A stretch of DNA of 64,000 nucleotides from Mesostigma viride (taxonomy: Eukaryota; Streptophyta; Mesostigmatophyceae; Mesostigmatales; Mesostigmataceae): NCBI GenBank assembly GCA_009746045.1, contig RPFO01000905.1, positions 17,501 through 81,500 of the forward strand. Reading direction: 5' to 3'. Numbering within the stretch: the stretch's first letter is position 1; each line of letters opens with the position of its first letter. The position numbers and the translations under genes were made by a program. Below the pieces are notes generated by a model. The model was given only the letters and a program-made list of their open reading frames with translations. It was not told where the DNA came from and searched no databases. Below, piece after piece: positions 14,057 through 24,009 of the stretch.

Positions 14057-14602
14057 TGTTTAAAATTGAATGTCATTTATTGATGAATTTATTACGAGAG
14101 ACATGGCATGAGAGACGATGCTTTAGGTATGGCCCGCATCGTATTTTTATAGGCAGAAAAGAGGTACTGCCAGATGGCAAACAACCAAAGAACCATCGCC
14201 AGATTCTAGAATATTGTTTGTATGATTGCCAAATGTCAAACTGTTAAGACAACCGTTTGTATGATTGCCAGATGTCATCTGTAAAATCAACCCTGATATA
14301 ATGCATGGAATCTCATCCAGTAAAGTGACACCTGTCCATGGAATAAAGAATCACTGTCCATGTAACGTAGTGACATAGCTGCTGGCATACTAGTTGAGAA
14401 CCGTACACTATAACAAAAAACACACACAACATAGATTAATATCTTGCTAAGTACTGATTCAAAAAAGTCAGTAAAAATATCAGCACGTAGCTAATCAAAC
14501 ACACTCCAAGAAATCACAAACAACACACAAAAGACCCACCTGCCCAGAATAGAAATAATTCAGGCATGTGGCCACTGGGAATAATTAATTAATTCCCAAA
14601 CA
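14057..14602 (-). repeat. LTR of outer element (3' LTR in its own orientation)
   Basis: 546 bp with TG...CA ends, near-identical to 24010-24555. The polypurine tract AAGGGGGG (minus strand) abuts it at 14603-14610. Confidence 0.95.
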
Positions 14603-14610
14603 CCCCCCTT
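14603..14610 (-). promoter_or_regulatory. Polypurine tract of outer element
   Basis: Minus strand AAGGGGGG lies directly before the TG of the 3' LTR, the position required for plus-strand priming. Confidence 0.75.
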
Positions 14611-14689
14611 GGCAACTGCCTAAAGAGGGAAACACTCTAGTAGTGCTAGTACTATGTCCCAGTTTATATTCACCTATCAAACTAGTAAC

Positions 14690-15211
14690 AGTTATTCTAG
14701 GGCTTCAGGCCTAGACTATCAGTACACGTGGCGTTGTCCCCGTCTCCCAAGTGGGATACGGACATGGACGGGAGTGTAGTACACTGGACATATCTCTACT
14801 AGGATTTAGATCCGCACGTGCCATGATGGGCACGTGGGTGCTAGATATTAGCACTGAGATATGCAGTGCACACGCACGTGGGTATTCACGTGGGAGGGTT
14901 TATGAGCTGTGATGCAGACCACAAGGTGGTTGCAGTGCTAGTCCTGTACGGAGGTCCTAGGGGAGGTCCAGGACTGTCCACGTAGTGCTGTTAGGCAGTC
15001 GTTGCCTGCGGGCATCGTATCAGTCCTAGCTGGAGTAGATCTAGCTGGACGGAGCCAGCACCTCATTGGTTAGCACTAGTGCAGGATAGCTAGGTTACCC
15101 TAACCTACGTGCCCATGCAATCCAGCTTGGCAAGCTTGCATGGGTTGATATTATGCCAGCCATTGCATAATCCAACACACGTTCGCATCCATTTGCACGA
15201 GTGCATTAACT
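14690..15211 (+). repeat. 5' LTR of inner element
   Basis: 522 bp starting AGTTATTCTAGGGC and ending GCATTAACT. The following bases (TGCATTTATAAAACTCTC) do not resemble an initiator-methionine primer site. Confidence 0.93.
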
Positions 15212-15255
15212 TGCATTTATAAAACTCTCACAGTTTTCATCTATATCATTCCAAA

Positions 15256-16500
15256 ATGTCGAACGTTTCTGATCGTGAGGGCTCTTCGGAGTCAAGCCTG
15301 TCCCCATCGTCCGAAGATTTGGACTACCGGGCGGCAGTGCGGGGCCGGCAGGGGAGGGATGATCACGCTGGCAGCGATGCCGGCAGTGGTCGCTCGTCTT
15401 CGGACGAGGACCCGCGGTACCTGGATCAGCTGGCGGGAAGCCGCCGATATACAATGTTGGCGTCCCAACGCACCACCGGCTGAAGGGCAGCCCACGGCAC
15501 CCGAGCTGGTTACGGGGCCGGGGAGGGTGGTGCAGGTGTTGGGGGATGTCCCGTCGGATGGCTACGACGAGGACGAAGACCTAGTCGATCTTGAGCTGCC
15601 GAGGACAGGGAGCAGAGAGAGCTGCTCCGCCGGAGGCAGAGCGCCTTCGGCAGGAGGCCCAGCTCCGCAGAGAGCTGGAGCAGCAGCGCGAGCTGGAGGC
15701 TCAGCGCGAGGCTCAGCTGCGGGCGGAGACTGAGATGACAGGACAGCCCGGGCTCGCGGAGCGGCAGCAGGAGCGGGATCGCGTGGCCAGGGCAGGCCTG
15801 CGCGCGGAAGGTGCGCGCGAGGCGCCCCCTACGTTCTCCGCAAGAAGAACGAGCTCTACACCTTTGCGCACAGGCGCACAGCGCGCAACTTCCGGCGCAT
15901 GGCTGGGGATGTGCTGCAGGAGACCGACTCGTCGGTGGAGATGCAGCCCGGAGCGCGGGGAGGTGCTGGTTTTGATGGACCCGGCCATGGTGGAGGCAGA
16001 GCGTCTGGCCAAGATAGAGTACGCCAGGCATTGCCAGCGGAAGGCCAAGAGGGCAATGGTGCGGTCCATGGCGGAGAACAGTCTGGCCAGGGAGCGCGCA
16101 GCAGGGAGGCGCAGCATCGGGAGATGAAGCGACTCCGTGCGAAGGCGCACGACGCAGCAGAGAAGACCCGGCGTCACCAGGCGAGGCTGGACGCGGCGAT
16201 GAAGAGGTCAGAGGCGACACTGGCAACAATGGTGGGCCCGGCGAGGCGTGAGCAGGAGGCTCGGCTGGCAAGGAAGAGCAGGAGGAATGCTCGTGCCCTA
16301 GACAGGCGCATGCGCAAGGAGGAGCGGGCTCTGCGCAGGTATCAGGAGGCGGCCAGGACCTGGGCTCTGCAGGGAGAATTCGGAGACGCAATCCGGTTTG
16401 AGCGTGGTCTGGCGCCACATGAGCCGCTGCCGAGGACGCTGTATTGGACTTCATGCGTACCCCACAGCCAGCAAGGGCCCAGCGAGGAACGGCCTTGTTA
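15256..16500 (+). pseudogene. Charged coiled-coil ORF upstream of gag (frameshifted)
   Basis: An ATG at 15256 lies 44 bp inside the 5' LTR and opens an acidic, serine-rich N-terminus. The reading then continues through two other frames, with long Glu/Arg/Ala-rich heptad-like stretches (for example RQEAQLRRELEQQRELEAQR) and later KRLRAKAHDAAEKTRR and RRMRKEERALRRYQEAAR. The pattern strongly suggests one coiled-coil protein broken by at least two indels. I recognise no family. It may be an extra N-terminal gag region or an additional ORF particular to this lineage. Confidence 0.5.
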
Positions 16501-16567
16501 AACGCGCGTGAGCGTGTTCGCGCTGGCGCAGACACACCCCACCCCCCCCCCCACACCCAAACACACC

Positions 16568-17870
16568 ATGCAGACCGACACGGACCTGGAGCTGGACCGC
16601 ATCGCTGCACTACTCCACCAGGAGCTGGACGCAGCGGAGGCCAACCCGACCAAGCGGGCGCGGGCAGCAGAGGCAATCGAGCAACTGCTGAGGGCCGCCA
16701 AGCGGGTCCGCCAAGGAAAGTGGCAGGAGGGGTGTGGACCATCGTCTACGCCCCAGCGGTCGCATCCAGAGGAGGATGGTGACGAGGGGAAGGACGGGGG
16801 AGCACCAGGGGGAGGGGCACCAGCAAGCACCGGGGGTATGGCGGGCGGCAGCAACGCTGGAGCGACAACCCAGCAGCAGCAGCAGCCACAGCATCAGCAG
16901 CAGCAGCAGCAGCAGCCGCGGCAGCAACAGCAACAGCAACCGCAGCAGCAGCAGCAGCAGCAGCAACCTCAACCACAAGCGACTGTCGCTGTACCACAGC
17001 GACCCAGGTTTGATGCATCCCGTAGGGAAGATAGGATTACCTTCCCAGGTCTAGCTGAGGGTTTGTGCAGGAGGATGCACTTGAGTTTCTTTTCAAGATA
17101 GAACACTCATGGTCCCATGATAATATCCGTGATTGGTTTCCTGCTCTTAGGGTGTCTAACACGATCCACCAATCTGCACCTAGCATAAAACAAATGGTGC
17201 AGATGTATGAGAGGAGGGCAAGCACGCCTGGGGCAGATGAGGTGCAAATCTTCACAGAATTCATAGCAGACCTAAAAGGGCTGTTGACCAAGGGGGAACA
17301 CCTGCAGGCTCTCAAGGGGTTCACATGGTTGGCTTCATACAAAGTCAACAAGTCTGACTACGTACGGACAACAAACAGTATGTCCTGTACATAGACAGGG
17401 ACGAGAGTTGAAGAAGCTCAACTCTAAGTACCTGATCCATCAGTGGCTCACCAAAGCCGAGTTAGACAAGAACACCAACGCAGTTCTGCTGGCTGGCCTT
17501 AAAGACAAGTGGGATGATTTTAGGGGGGCCATGTTGTTCATTCAGCAGAGCCTAGAACCCTTCTCCACTGTCAAGGAACCCAAGGTTAACAAAGTCCAAG
17601 GGGGGGGTAGTCAGGACGGTGCAGGGCCTAGCAGGAAGAAGCTCATCAAGGAGGTGGTAGCTCAGGTCAAGGCGGTGTTCAAGGGTCCCCAGCAAGGTAA
17701 GAAGGCAGGGGGGTCATCCAAGCAGCAGGGAAATCAGACAAGGGGGGAAAGGGGAACACAGGCAGTAAGGCAGGGCCCTCTCAGGGGCCTAGTCAAAAAG
17801 GTAAGCCTCACGACTCCACCCTGTACTGCACCAGGTGCTCATGCAAGGGGCATGAGAGGGATGATTGCTG
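16568..17870 (+). pseudogene. Gag with poly-Q tract and zinc knuckle (frameshifted)
   Basis: The ATG at 16568 starts a frame with an acidic helical N-terminus, a Gly/Ala linker and a polyglutamine stretch (about 16873-16980) encoded by CAG/CAA runs. After a frame change near 17060 the text continues with a helical capsid-like region (EFLFKIEHSWSHDNIRDW, ERRASTPGADEVQIFTEF) and, after another change near 17350, HQWLTKAELDKNTNAVLLAG. The C-terminus has a CX2CX4HX4C knuckle at 17827-17868 (CTRCSCKGHERDDC) in the integrase frame, then a second Cys/His cluster (CPGCWEPRH...GRC). It would coat element RNA in virus-like particles. At least three indels interrupt it. Confidence 0.72.
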
Positions 17871-18850
17871 GAAGGGCAAACCCGAACTTGGATCTGATGT
17901 GGATGTGTGCCCAGGTTGCTGGGAGCCCCGCCACCCGTTACCTGCAGGGGGACGCTGCAACAAGCCCAGGAAGGGAGCCTCGACGGGGCGCACCCCAAAA
18001 CAAGCCAGCACTCAGGACGACTGTAAGTCTCCTGTACCCTGGTTTCTTAATGGCCGTGTACCCTCTATTTGCTCTGTATTGCCTGACAGTGAGGACGTGG
18101 ATTGGGACCTGGCTTATGACATGACGTTAGCACAGGTGGCCCAAGATCCCACTATAGCCTCCTTAGATGCAGCAGCAGATAAGGTTATATCCTATGCCAG
18201 GTTAGCCCAGCAGCTACACAAGGCAATGGGGCATGAGGCAGTGGCAGAAAGGCTGGCCAATAAAATTGATGGCCGTGACCTGGAACAGATGTGCAGGCAT
18301 GTCAGGAAGCACTGTGAAGCGTGCCAACTGCATGCACCTAAACCCAAGAGATGGCATGTGGCCACCCCACCACTGGCTAGAGGAAAGCTAGTAGGGGATG
18401 TGATACACCTGGTGAAGGACACGGTGTATTACTTGGTCCTAAAAGATGCCTGGTCTAGGTTTGTTGTGATAGAACCCTTGCCAGGCATGGCCAATGAACA
18501 ACTGCACAGAGCCCTGCTGATTGCACTAGCACGGTATCATCCTCAGGAAAAACTAATGCTGGATCAGCAGTTCACGTGGATACAAGATTATCCTGATCTG
18601 CCCAAGATAGACATTGCTGGGGCTCAAGATCATGAACGCCAGGGGATGATTGAACGTACCATGCGTGCTATCAGGGACCTCATAAAGAAAAATGAGTCCA
18701 GGACAGCAGAGTCTGGGAGCTATGCTGATAGGACAGCGTGGGCAGCTGAGGTGTGCAGAACTCTGAACACCAAACCCTCATGTCTTCTCCTTTTGGTGAA
18801 ATCACACCAATTGGCCTGCAATCAGGTAGCTACTCTCAGGAGGTACTAGA
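17827..18850 (+). pseudogene. Integrase (zinc-binding domain and DDE core), N-terminal part of pol
   Basis: This frame continues from the gag knuckle. It shows an HHCC zinc-binding module (LHKAMGH ... CEACQLH), then the catalytic core. The likely first Asp is in GDVIHL with the following DAWSRF, the second in LMLDQQFTW (canonical SDNG is altered), and the Glu in QGMIERTMRAIRD. Only about 85 residues separate the knuckle from the HHCC module and none looks like a protease. A one-base frame change near 18.79 kb moves reading into the next frame at LNTKPS / SPFGEITPIG. It would insert element cDNA, giving the 5-bp GTAAC duplication. Confidence 0.82.
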
Positions 18851-21506
18851 CCACTACAACACGCAAAGGCAACACTTGGCCAAGTTGCTGGCAAAAAAGG
18901 ATAAAAGTAATGCCAGGCCTGTGTTTGAAGTGGGGGATCAGGTACTCTACTATAGGGAGGGGGAAGGGAACAAAGCCCACTCTGGTAGATGGCATGGTCC
19001 AGCTGAAATCATCAGGTTGTCAGAAACAGGTGACACGGTGACTATTCAGCATCACAGAGAGCGAATGGTTGGCAAGCATAGACTGAAGCTTTATTACCCT
19101 CCTTTGGCAGACGTGTCAGGGGTAGAATTCTTGGACATGGATTCAGAGCCTCAGTCTGGTGGGTTGGTCTCACCCAGTGAACTGGCCAGGGACATAGCTG
19201 ATGCAAGCAACACAACCATAGACGCTCCTGTGTTCCTCAGTGGTGCAGCCCCACCACAGCCCAATGGTCCAACTGGGCAGGAGGAACGTGCACTGGATGA
19301 GCAGCAGGTCGCTCCTCCCTCATCTCAGGAACAGCCACAAGTAGCAGCAGATCCTGTTGTCCCCAGGAATAAATTTGCTGAGGCTCTAAAAGCTCTACAT
19401 AGAGCACACACTGCCAAGGCACAAATGGCAGCAGGTGCAGCACAAGTCAATGCTGTGGGTGAATCTAACCAGGATCCCAGTATTCTGGCAGTAGACACAC
19501 AGGCACAGGTGAGCATCATCAGTGCACAAGCTGTATCTGGCCTAAGTCTGCAACGCTCGCCCTGGGCTAGAGTGTCAGATTTTTCAGGCAAAACAAAAAT
19601 GGCAGTCAAAGGCCAAGTGCTAATTCCCATTCTGGGTGTGCCCACTCCCTTCCAGGTAGTAGAGGGCTACAAGGGGAATGCACTGCTGGGGGAACCATTT
19701 GTCTCATACCCTGGAGTAGTCATCTCAGCTGGGAGGTTGAGTGTGACTGGGGTGGGGCAGGTCACCCTGGACCATTTTAAAATTCCTTTAACACAGATCA
19801 GTGATGGCCTGGAAGCAGCCATCAATGCTGTCAACATAAAATACCTCCCAGGTCAGGAACCCTGTGTTGACTCCCTCATTCATTCTCAGAAGTTACACCC
19901 CTCTGCGTTTGGGCTTGGTAGATGGGACATAGCGTCCATGTCTCCCTTGTCCTATGATGATGTGGTCAAAGACTGTCAAACGCAGATTGGTTTTCTGAAA
20001 TGGATGGAAGCCTTTAACAGGGCTAGAGAGGAATGGGTTTGTCCTGATCCACGTAGCAAGTCCCAGGTACCACCTGTAACACCGATTGAGGCACTGCCAC
20101 AAGGGGCCAGAAAGCTCAGACTGAAGTTTGTCTGCAAGCATAAACCCCAGGCAGATGGGACACCTCCCATTTTTCATGCCAGACCTTGTGTCACGGAGTT
20201 CAGGGGCTCCACTGAGCTGTATACCCCTGGTATTCAGCAGACGTCTCTTAAGGTCCTGTTGGCCACTTTCCTTCACCATCTGAATGCTGGTAAGGACTAC
20301 GTGTGTAAAGCCACTGACATTAAACGAGCCTTCCTTAAAGGCAACCCTGACATAGCCCAAAAGGTGTGGAGGGGTCAAGTCTATGTGGTAAACACTCCCA
20401 AAGTCTGGTCTGGGGACATCAAGGAACCTCATTTAAGGCCCAACTTGGGGGTAGAAGGGCTTCAGTCAGCACCTAAAATTTTTAGGCTGTCTGCCCAAGA
20501 GGTCTTCCTGAAGCTGGGGGCCCAGTATGATGATATTGACCCTTGTTTCTTCACCATCCCTCATCCTGCTGGTATGATGATGTTTGTGTGGCATGGGGAT
20601 GATCAGCTCATTACTGGTCCCAGGGCAGCTGTGGAGGATTTCATTGCTCAAGTGTCTGCTAGCTTTGAATTAGGCAAGCAGCTGGAGCTGGGGAAAGATC
20701 CTGTCAAGTTCTGTGGCATCATTCTGAACCTGTTTAAGGAGCAGAAGGAGTGGGTGTGTTCTCTCAAAGCATCCCCTGAGTATGTCATGTCTTGCAAAGA
20801 TGTTCTTCCCTCTGACATCACTCCTGATCTCTGTCCCACTATTAGGGGTAAGCTAGGTTGGCTGTGTGCCACTTGTGCTCCTCATCTGGCCGTGGTCAGC
20901 AGAGTGGATGATGATGTCCTCATGGAGGTAGGGTCTAGGGCTATTAAACAGGTGTTACATGATGGCCCTCCCCTTATTCTTCATGCCTTGGATCTGTTCC
21001 AACCCATTCACATCACATGCATGATGGACAGTTCCATGGAGTCACGGGTAGTCACTAAGGTACAAGCCAGAGAGGCAGGTCTCTTTATGTTGTCTAACCC
21101 CACTGGCAAGCAGTCTTTGGTTTCCTGGTTCAGCAGACTCCACAAGCGCAAGGCAGTCAGCAGCAATGTAGCTGAATGCCGTGCTGTGGTATCTGCTGTG
21201 TTACATGCCAGGTACTTGAACCATCTGCTGGTGTGGTTGCAGCATCAGGCTGGTAGTTATGCTGGTGTCAAATCCCATCTGCTGACTGACAGTCAATCCC
21301 TTCTCTCTTTCCTGGACAACCCCTTGGCTGTGCACACCGATTTGGACTGGATTGTCCTCAAGCAGGAGTGTACCTATCTGGAGTCCAAGACTCACATCCG
21401 AGACCCTGACAATGCAGCAGACGCACTCACAAAAGTGCCACAGGCTGCAGGGCCTCAGTACAGAGTCCTATACACGCTGATGAACCCATACAATGGCAGA
21501 GGGTGA
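18753..21506 (+). CDS. Pol: integrase C-terminus, retropepsin-like protease, reverse transcriptase, RNase H
   Basis: A 917-codon frame. Residues about 30-115 look like an integrase C-terminus (FEVGDQVLYY, RWHGPAEII, HRLKLYYPP). Residues about 245-330 look like a retropepsin: active site VDTQAQVSII (D248, with Gln for the usual Gly), a flap-like stretch, then ALLGEPF. RT follows: TDIKRAFLKG (catalytic D522), GLQSAPKIF as the motif B equivalent, and VWHGDDQLI (D616/D617), where copia elements normally have YVDD. RNase H shows MDSSM (D759), AECRAV, LTDSQS and DNAADALTK. The last motif is the classic copia C-terminal signature. The order IN-PR-RT-RH differs from canonical PR-IN-RT-RH. The start is arbitrary because the frame is entered from the upstream integrase frame. 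Confidence 0.88.
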   Translation: MQNSEHQTLMSSPFGEITPIGLQSGSYSQEVLDHYNTQRQHLAKLLAKKDKSNARPVFEVGDQVLYYREGEGNKAHSGRWHGPAEIIRLSETGDTVTIQHHRERMVGKHRLKLYYPPLADVSGVEFLDMDSEPQSGGLVSPSELARDIADASNTTIDAPVFLSGAAPPQPNGPTGQEERALDEQQVAPPSSQEQPQVAADPVVPRNKFAEALKALHRAHTAKAQMAAGAAQVNAVGESNQDPSILAVDTQAQVSIISAQAVSGLSLQRSPWARVSDFSGKTKMAVKGQVLIPILGVPTPFQVVEGYKGNALLGEPFVSYPGVVISAGRLSVTGVGQVTLDHFKIPLTQISDGLEAAINAVNIKYLPGQEPCVDSLIHSQKLHPSAFGLGRWDIASMSPLSYDDVVKDCQTQIGFLKWMEAFNRAREEWVCPDPRSKSQVPPVTPIEALPQGARKLRLKFVCKHKPQADGTPPIFHARPCVTEFRGSTELYTPGIQQTSLKVLLATFLHHLNAGKDYVCKATDIKRAFLKGNPDIAQKVWRGQVYVVNTPKVWSGDIKEPHLRPNLGVEGLQSAPKIFRLSAQEVFLKLGAQYDDIDPCFFTIPHPAGMMMFVWHGDDQLITGPRAAVEDFIAQVSASFELGKQLELGKDPVKFCGIILNLFKEQKEWVCSLKASPEYVMSCKDVLPSDITPDLCPTIRGKLGWLCATCAPHLAVVSRVDDDVLMEVGSRAIKQVLHDGPPLILHALDLFQPIHITCMMDSSMESRVVTKVQAREAGLFMLSNPTGKQSLVSWFSRLHKRKAVSSNVAECRAVVSAVLHARYLNHLLVWLQHQAGSYAGVKSHLLTDSQSLLSFLDNPLAVHTDLDWIVLKQECTYLESKTHIRDPDNAADALTKVPQAAGPQYRVLYTLMNPYNGRG

Positions 21507-21880
21507 AGTGCCTCAGCCTAGGGCTATTAGCACCAGATAGGAGGGTGGTCATGGGGTGCAGGGTCTGAAGTGTCCCACCCGTAAGGCTCTCTTTGCGTCA
21601 TTAAAGCTTGAGGTCAGAAGGGTCCTCCTTTATTGATGGCTTGTTCTTTGTCAATAAAACGTGTGGTCATATTTTTCTGGCAATGGTTTTTCCCAACACA
21701 GGCACCCAACCAGTGGGATGTTGTATCCAACACGGAGGAGCTATGGGCGCTTTTATAAATGCATCTCTTTCAGTGTCCTGGTTGTCCCTGTGGGGAACCT
21801 TGCTTATCAGTAGTGGTTGGCATATGAGTGGGTTGTGGGAAGAGTCTTCCCCTCACTCCCCAAAGAAAAGTAATAATGGG
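21507..21880 (+). other. 3' untranslated region of inner element
   Basis: Non-coding stretch between the pol stop and the 3' LTR. The purine-rich AAAGAAAAGTAATAATGGG directly before 21881 is the best polypurine-tract candidate. The 120-codon frame here has no family resemblance. Confidence 0.6.
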
Positions 21881-22402
21881 AGTTATTCTAGGGCTTCAGG
21901 CCTAGACTATCAGTACACGTGGCGTTGTCCCCGTCTCCCAAGTGGGATACGGACATGGACGGGAGTGTAGTACACTGGACATATCTCTACTAGGATTTAG
22001 ATCCGCACGTGCCATGATGGGCACGTGGGTGCTAGATATTAGCACTGAGATATGCAGTGCACACGCACGTGGGTATTCACGTGGGAGGGTTTATGAGCTG
22101 TGATGCAGACCACAAGGTGGTTGCAGTGCTAGTCCTGTACGGAGGTCCTAGGGGAGGTCCAGGACTGTCCACGTAGTGCTGTTAGGCAGTCGTTGCCTGC
22201 GGGCATCGTATCAGTCCTAGCTGGAGTAGATCTAGCTGGACGGAGCCAGCACCTCATTGGTTAGCACTAGTGCAGGATAGCTAGGTTACCCTAACCTACG
22301 TGCCCATGCAATCCAGCCTGGCAAGCTTGCATGGGTTGATATTATGCCAGCCATTGCATAATCCAACACACGTTCGCATCCATTTGCACGAGTGCATTAA
22401 CT
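21881..22402 (+). repeat. 3' LTR of inner element
   Basis: 522 bp, one mismatch by eye to 14690-15211. It ends CATTAACT and is followed by the GTAAC target duplication at 22403-22407. Confidence 0.93.
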
Positions 22403-22782
22403 GTAACCATTTCCTAGCGGTCATTGCACTCAGGGCTAAGGACCTTTACAACTAGGACTAGGGCAGGTGATTGCTACGGGCCACCCCCCTCAAACACATG
22501 CCCCGTAGTGAGCGGGCAATAGGCTTTAAGGCAGAAGCATACCGGTACAAGGTGGTTTTTGGCTGACCACGAACCAAAAAGACTAGTCACGACGGGACTA
22601 GTGCACTACGTAGACTACCTACGCCGAGGTGGCCACGACGGGGCCACTATATGCAGCGGGTCACGACGGGACAACGCTGAAAAGTGTGCTTTTTGACATA
22701 GGGCTTAGCAACAAAACCCGAAGAGATGCTTTTTTACGGTACAGCAATAACCGACGAAAAGATGGAAAAACGGCTGAAAAAT

Positions 22783-23624
22783 TTAAAATGCAAATGTGGA
22801 CGGCATTTCCGGTGCCTCCATTGTCGAGGTGCCCATGAGAGGATTGGTTTCCGTAAAATGCACGGCGCCGCCGTTGGGCCGGGGGCGACGCTCCGGATAC
22901 TTGGTCCAGCAGCGCTCGGCACGGTGGCCAGGGCGCTTGCAATGGCTGCACACCGGGCGAGTTGCAAATGCTTGGCCCGGTGGGAGCTCGCCTTCGTCGC
23001 GAGAAGTCGCAGCCGAGCCGGCGGGCGCAGTCGAACCGGCTGGGCGGTCCTTGAGCTGGTCAGCGGCTTGGAGAAGGAGGACGCGTGCGTCAGTGAGAGA
23101 AATGTCATCACGCACAAAAACTGCAGCGACAAGTGGACGATATTTGGCCGGGAGGCCATCCAGCAGATTCTGGACGAATTCAGTCTCAGGCAGCGTCCCC
23201 CCAGCTTTAAGTACTCGCGGTAGCGTAGTTCATGTTCCGTCAAGTACAGGCCCATGTCGCCGTCCTCAGCCAGCTCGCAGCGGTGTAGCTGACGACGGAG
23301 CTCCTGCTTGTGAGACCGGGTATGCCGTGGCTGGTCATACACGGCATCCACGAGCTTGAACGCCACGCTGCCATGACGAGGCTCAGCTTGATCAGCAACG
23401 GTAAGCGCCTGACCGTCCAGGCGCGAACAAAGTGCAGCAAAAAGAATGCGGTCTTGTCGGTCGTTAACGTCGTCACCGTGCAGCACACTGAGCATGGTGA
23501 ATGCTCCCGCGACAGATTTGAAGCGAATTTTAAACGCAGGGTAGTCGGCCAGTCTGGTACCGTTGAAAATAGGAATTCCGCCGACGGCACTAATGAGGGC
23601 CGTCTCCTTGAGTGCGTTCGCCAT
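22783..23624 (-). pseudogene. Copia-type gag of outer element (one frame change)
   Basis: Minus-strand ATG at 23624 opens MANALKETALISAVGG, then a UBN2/copia-gag-like region (FNGTRLADYPAFKIRF, QDRILFAALCSRLDGQAL, RQLHRCELAEDGDM). At about 23198 the frame changes by -1 within CTGGGGGGACGC. The sense then continues as TLPETEFVQNLLDGLP and VRDDISLTDARVLLLQ, and ends with a CX2CX4HX4C knuckle (CSHCKRPGHRAERC) and a short tail stopping at 22783. It is the only structural gene of the outer element and would let its RNA be packaged by particles of an autonomous relative. The shift point reads G GGG GGA, so an indel or a programmed slip are both possible. Confidence 0.78.
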
Positions 23625-23973
23625 TTACGACGGATAAAATTTTAGACGCCAGGTAGGCTTTCAAGAAACTCTCGATTTCCGATAAGCTTGACGATTCGAA
23701 TTTAAATACAGCTCCTTGCCACCGGATAATGATTTTGGCAGGAGGAAAATAAACAGACCTCAGAGAACTCTCAGGATAAAGTCCTGGTTTCTCGAATTGC
23801 TCGTAGCCAACGGGATACGCAATCACAGGTTCTTCGGCGACAATGACGCCTTGTTCCGGCTGTCCGAAAAAGTCTTCGAGATCGTCAAGTACGTCAAAGT
23901 CCCAAGGACGATTGACAAAATCGTCATCAGGCAAAAAATCATCGTCGTTTGCAAAAGTAGGAGAATCTGCCAT
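23590..23973 (-). CDS. 127-codon acidic leader ORF of outer element
   Basis: It starts 21 bp inside the primer-binding-like site and overlaps the gag start by 35 bp (gag ATG at 23624 lies in another frame). The N-terminus is rich in Asp and Phe (NDDDFLPDDDF). The middle is mixed (YPESSLRSVYFPPAKIIIRW) and the C-terminus is hydrophilic. I recognise no family. The position and overlap suggest it is translated from the element RNA just ahead of gag, perhaps as a part of gag that has lost frame. Confidence 0.5.
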   Translation of the reverse strand: MADSPTFANDDDFLPDDDFVNRPWDFDVLDDLEDFFGQPEQGVIVAEEPVIAYPVGYEQFEKPGLYPESSLRSVYFPPAKIIIRWQGAVFKFESSSLSEIESFLKAYLASKILSVVNGERTQGDGPH

Positions 23974-23993
23974 GAGGAGAAACGGTGATCGAA

Positions 23994-24009
23994 CATCCTC
24001 CCGATACCA
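23994..24009 (-). promoter_or_regulatory. Primer-binding site of outer element
   Basis: Minus strand TGGTATCGGGAGGATG directly abuts the 5' LTR. Its first seven bases match the usual initiator-methionine tRNA complement, TGGTATC. Confidence 0.7.

Larger units (their letters stand above)
14690..22402 (+). mobile_element. Inner LTR retrotransposon, copia-related, order GAG-IN-PR-RT-RH
   Basis: A 7713-bp element inserted in the internal region of the outer element. Its LTRs are 522 bp (14690-15211 and 21881-22402) and the target duplication is GTAAC (14685-14689 and 22403-22407). LTR ends are AGTTATTCT and CATTAACT, so the usual TG...CA is AG...CT, still within a short inverted repeat AGTTA/TAACT. 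LTRs differ at one base by eye (T/C near 15127 and 22318). Internally there is a charged coiled-coil frame, a poly-Q gag, zinc knuckles, an integrase, then a retropepsin-like segment, then RT and RNase H. No TGGTATC-type primer site follows the 5' LTR. Coding frames shift several times. Confidence 0.93.

Noticed and set aside
15510-16742. 410-codon minus-strand frame rich in Pro, Ala and Ser
   Set aside because: Antisense of the GC-rich coiled-coil frame of the inner element; no domain and no independent start context.
22403-22780. Separate gene between the inner LTR and the gag of the outer element
   Set aside because: Short frames only; this is the 3' untranslated part of the outer element in minus orientation.
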